DNA of 22,176 nt from Porogramme epimiltina (Eukaryota; Basidiomycota; Agaricomycetes; Polyporales; Polyporaceae), in contig FTLJ01001330.1 in assembly GCA_900155495.1 (NCBI GenBank), positions 1 through 22,176 of the forward strand. Reading direction: 5' to 3'. Positions 19,526 to 22,176 of this stretch are shown here, piece after piece. Each line of letters opens with the position of its first letter. The first letter of the stretch is position 1. The notes below the pieces were generated by a model. That model was not told the DNA's origin and searched no databases. It saw only the letters and a list, made by a program, of their open reading frames with translations. The position numbers and the translations under genes are program-made.

Positions 19526-20650
19526 TCACCAACGCCGTCTCGAGCTCCCAAAACCCCGATCACGGTCCCAGTCTCGGTCCCGCCTCTTCGCGCGTTGCAC
19601 TTCTTCGACCTCTCTCCGGTTGAACACGTCGCCGTACCCGTATCCTCCATCACCCATTCCACCATGCACCGTGCTCGGCGTCTCGCTCCCTGCCGCCTCA
19701 CGCTTTTTGCGACGAATCAGCTCCAGCGCGCGCTGACGCTCGGACGACTCCCGTGACAGCCGCTCCGCGACGCCCGACTGGGCCTGCCCAGGACCTGCCA
19801 CGTCCCCTTCCGACGAGCGAGGAAGCGGCCGGGCGCGACGAGACGGTGGAGGTGGGGGGCCTTGTCGGGACGCGAGCTGGGTGTTGATAGACGTAAGAGG
19901 GTCGTGTGCAGACTTGCGAGCGATGTCTCGAAGCCTGTACCCAAAGAATACGATGAGCGGGTTCGGCGCATACAATAAGACAGAATGCGCACTTTTTATC
20001 TTCCGGCAGCTCCCGATTGCGCTCGTGTCCCTTGTCCGAGTACCAAGGGTTGAGATCCTTCTTGGACGGCGCGAGCGCGACGCCCTTGTCCGTCTCCCGA
20101 ACGTCGTCGTCTTCTCCTTGAGCGTGCGCGCGGCCCCTCGGACCTCTAGTCGAGCGCACGGGGGCGACCATGGCGGACTGGAGCGTGAGATGGGAAAGCG
20201 CCGCATATAGACGATCGACAGCGTCAGCGAAATGCATACAGTCAGTAAAAATGGCGAATATATACAGAAGAACGCCACGCACCTTCTCCAAGTCCTCAAA
20301 CAGGTTGATATGCCCGCCTGCCCCGACCAACGTCGACGGTCCCGGCACAGCGGACACCGCCTCAGCACCTCCACTCGAGTCCCCACTTTCCCGCCCTCCT
20401 CTTTCCCCTCCCTCGACCCCCGCCCTTCTGCGCAGCACCTCCATCCGCCTCTCCGCGTCCTGCCCCACAAGCACGCGTCAACCCCCGCTCGTCCCAGGCC
20501 CCACAGAGCGTCACTCACCGCAAGCGCAACGCGCCCATCCGCCTCCACCTCCGCGAGCCGCGCAGCCTCCTCATCCTTGCGGACGCGCTCGATGTTGTCC
20601 CGGCGGTAGGGATGGTAGCTCTTGTGGTGTGCGATGTTCAGCTTCCCCAT
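19526..20650 (-). CDS. Cir_N-domain protein, LENG1-like, four exons, 300 aa
   Basis: Exons 20519-20650, 20283-20459, 19993-20177 and 19526-19934; introns 20460-20518 (59 nt), 20178-20282 (105 nt) and 19935-19992 (58 nt), all GT-AG, giving exactly 301 codons including TGA at 19526-19528. The start MGKLNIAHHKSYHPYRRDN followed by IERVRKDEEAARLAE is the CBF1-interacting co-repressor N-terminal (Cir_N) signature found in LENG1-type proteins, with the KSYHP and NIERVR-DE elements intact. Next come DAERRMEVLRRRAG, GGHINLFEDLEK, KGVALAPSKKDLNPWYSD, HDPLTSINTQL, ESSERQRALELIRRKKRE, TPSTVHGG and an Arg/Asp-rich tail ending SSRRRW. Relatives are nuclear and linked to RNA processing or transcription. 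The frame is also open upstream without an ATG, so 20650 is the natural start. The stop overlaps a GTGAGT sequence, so a further tiny exon is conceivable. Confidence 0.9.
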   Translation of the reverse strand: MGKLNIAHHKSYHPYRRDNIERVRKDEEAARLAEVEADGRVALAVSDALWGLGRAGVDACLWGRTRRGGWRCCAEGRGSREGKEEGGKVGTRVEVLRRCPLCRDRRRWSGQAGISTCLRTWRRCVAFFCIYSPFLLTVCISLTLSIVYMRRFPISRSSPPWSPPCARLEVRGAARTLKEKTTTFGRRTRASRSRRPRRISTLGTRTRDTSAIGSCRKIKSAHSVLLYAPNPLIVFFGYRLRDIARKSAHDPLTSINTQLASRQGPPPPPSRRARPLPRSSEGDVAGPGQAQSGVAERLSRESSERQRALELIRRKKREAAGSETPSTVHGGMGDGGYGYGDVFNRREVEEVQRAKRRDRDWDRDRGFGSSRRRW

Positions 20651-21513
20651 CCCTGCAGATCCCAATCTGCGCCTCTTGGCTCCTGTTCCGGTCTTCTAGT
20701 CGCCCCAAAACACGGGTACCCAGAGCAGAAAGGAAGAGAAGAACACAACGGGCAGGCGACGAGAGCACGATGACAAGCAGGAGCAAGGCCAGGGACGCAA
20801 GCGCCCACGCGCGCCCCCACACACGGGCAAATGGGCGCCTACACGCTCGAATCTCCGCGCCCTAGATCCGATCCCCTGTCTGAGATTCAACTATGGGGCA
20901 CCCTCCGCACGCACCCGCCTGCTCACTCGGCAGCCTAATTAATGAATCTCCACTGACGACGGGCGAACGACGACAAACAACTTTGCATTTGTAAATAACA
21001 CTCGTGGGGAAGCACCCCATGCGCCAAGCACCGTCTACATTCGTACACACGCAACATACCCGCGCACGCATCGCAACGGCGCCCGCAAGACGACGGCGAC
21101 GACGACGCTGGTGGTTTACTGGGCGCGTCCCGCCGCCCCGCCTCGCGGTGTCCGCGGCGGGCCCACGCGGCCACGCAAAAGGGCCTAATCCCGACGGGGA
21201 CAGCGCGCGGGCGCGACGGTGGGCGAGGCCCAAATATTTCGTGATACGGTTCCACTGATCCCGTCGGCTTCGGTCTCGCGAAGCCGCAGCCGCCCACGGT
21301 CTTGAAGGAAAAAGCGCGCGCGCGGATGGAACGACGTGCATGGGATTAAGATTACAGCAGTGGCAAAGCAAGTGAACATTAAATACGTGGAAAATATTAC
21401 GTCGGCGGGGCGCCGCCCCACGCACGCACTCACGCGCATCCTGACGCGCGGCGTCCGGCGGGCTAGGCGTGCGCGCCGCGGGCGCCCAAGAGCGGCAGGC
21501 ACGGGCTCGGATG
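20651..21513. other. Intergenic between the Cir_N gene and cyclophilin
   Basis: This holds the 5' region of the Cir_N gene and the 3' region of the cyclophilin, both on the minus strand. Open frames on either strand are Arg/Ala/Pro-rich shadows. I see no RNA gene or clear promoter element. Confidence 0.5.
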
Positions 21514-22051
21514 CTATAGTGTACCGCAGCGCGAGATGAGGATGTCGACCGACGGCCTGTAGAGTATGTGGTCGGAGGCGAACGACTGAATGCGGCGGAC
21601 GACGTCCATGCCCTGGCGAACCTCGCCAAAGACGACATTACGGAAGTCGCACCACGGCGCGGGCTGGGTGGTGACGAAAAACTGGGCCGCACAAGGTGCG
21701 CGACGGGCGCCGAAGCGAGGAGACGGGCGACACCGGGCGGGAGCGTGGGGTGAGCGGCGGCGGCGGCGGAGAGGCGCCACGGGGAGAGGAGGCGAGGGGG
21801 AGAAGCGAGAGGCGGGCGAGAAGCGAGGCGAGGAGGGGGTTCGGAAGGAAGACCAGGGCAGGAGTTCGAGAAGCGTGGGCAGAGGAAGCGAATGGTATGT
21901 CACGGGAGCAGGGACGGAACGTCGACGGTTAGACAGGGCAGGGCAATCAGCGCGAAAGGGGCTGGACGGACCTGGGACGAGTTTGTATGTGGACCGCGGT
22001 TGGCCATGGAGAGCAAGCCCGGGCGGTCGTGGCGGTACCTAAAGTTTTCGT
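21514..22051 (-). CDS. Cyclophilin-type peptidyl-prolyl cis-trans isomerase, C-terminal part (5' end outside window)
   Basis: Last two exons, 21972-22051 and 21514-21681 (TAG at 21514-21516), separated by a long C/T-rich intron 21682-21971 (290 nt, GTCCGT...GGCCCAG). The upstream exon follows an acceptor CCCCAG at 22052-22057 and lies behind another pyrimidine-rich intron reaching the window edge. It encodes [20 protein letters not shown] then PHTNSSQ; the next gives [30 protein letters not shown] and the C-terminus ILISRCGTL. Compared with cyclophilin A, the Met-Ala-Asn, Gln and Phe of the SQFF motif and the active-site Trp are kept, while the His of HVVFG is Asn. The enzyme isomerises Xaa-Pro bonds in protein folding. 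Whether it is a single-domain or multi-domain cyclophilin cannot be seen; the ending at CGTL fits a protein finishing with the domain. Confidence 0.9.
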
Positions 22052-22176
22052 CTGGGGAGGGGGGTCAGGAGGGGGTGCGGGAAGAGAAGCGGGGAGGCGG
22101 GGGCGGGGCCGACGGGGGCGAGGGCGAGCGGAGGGGGGCGGGGGAGGGGACGGGGAGGGATGGGAGGGGGGGGGCG
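21740..22176. repeat. Strongly purine/G-rich strand, low complexity
   Basis: The plus strand carries many G runs of four or more, densest at 22052-22176, with few T. These fall in cyclophilin introns, so the minus-strand transcript is C/T-rich. Several closely spaced G runs could form G-quadruplexes on the plus strand. A similar shorter G-rich stretch lies at about 1190-1240 in the TVP38 gene. Confidence 0.7.

Noticed and set aside
18854..19756. 300-codon plus-strand open frame
   Set aside because: It is Arg/Pro/Ala-rich without motifs, and its last 230 nt are antisense to the well-supported last exon of the Cir_N gene.

Overview
The window reads as nuclear DNA of a basidiomycete fungus, most likely an Agaricomycete. 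Genes are split by short GT-AG introns (mostly 45-155 nt), exons are GC-rich with C/G in third positions, and I see no Shine-Dalgarno/operon layout. The recognisable proteins are typical eukaryotic ones. Gene models below were built by hand from splice sites and reading frames, so exon joins are predictions.

Layout. (1) 1-1946, minus: a TVP38/TMEM64 (VTT-domain) Golgi/ER membrane protein, running off the left edge. (2) 1947-3110: GC-rich stretch without a supported gene. (3) 3111-5314, minus: an unidentified acidic/Ser-rich C-terminal exon, then a gene containing a module related to the fungal MUB1/samB family. (4) 5587-5986: an array of six GC-rich hairpins spaced 66-84 nt apart, followed at 6179-6306 by a cluster of the hexamer GTCTTA and its reverse complement. 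(5) 6839-8580, minus: a second, decayed MUB1/samB-like copy with several in-frame stops. The repeats in (4) therefore lie between two related copies. (6) 9098-9603, minus: a candidate small four-exon gene. (7) 10119-11457, plus: an intact Pro/Ser-rich fungal protein with a pyrimidine-rich leader carrying an intron. (8) about 11.5-16.6 kb: a gene desert that looks clearly poorer in GC, ending in an isolated ORF of about 243 codons (16631-17362). (9) 17.4-19.5 kb: GC-rich, no convincing gene. (10) 19526-20650, minus: a four-exon Cir_N-domain (LENG1-like) protein. (11) 21514-22051, minus: the last two exons of a cyclophilin, whose 5' part lies beyond the right edge.

The genes do not form one pathway: membrane traffic (TVP38), ubiquitin-ligase adaptor relatives (MUB1), nuclear/splicing-associated (Cir_N) and protein folding (cyclophilin). 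The most unusual part is 3.1-8.6 kb: two diverged, rearranged MUB1-like copies, both without the MYND zinc finger, flanking a structured repeat array. Single-base indels at short homopolymers recur (TVP38 and the first MUB1 copy), so some disruptions may be assembly errors rather than mutations.
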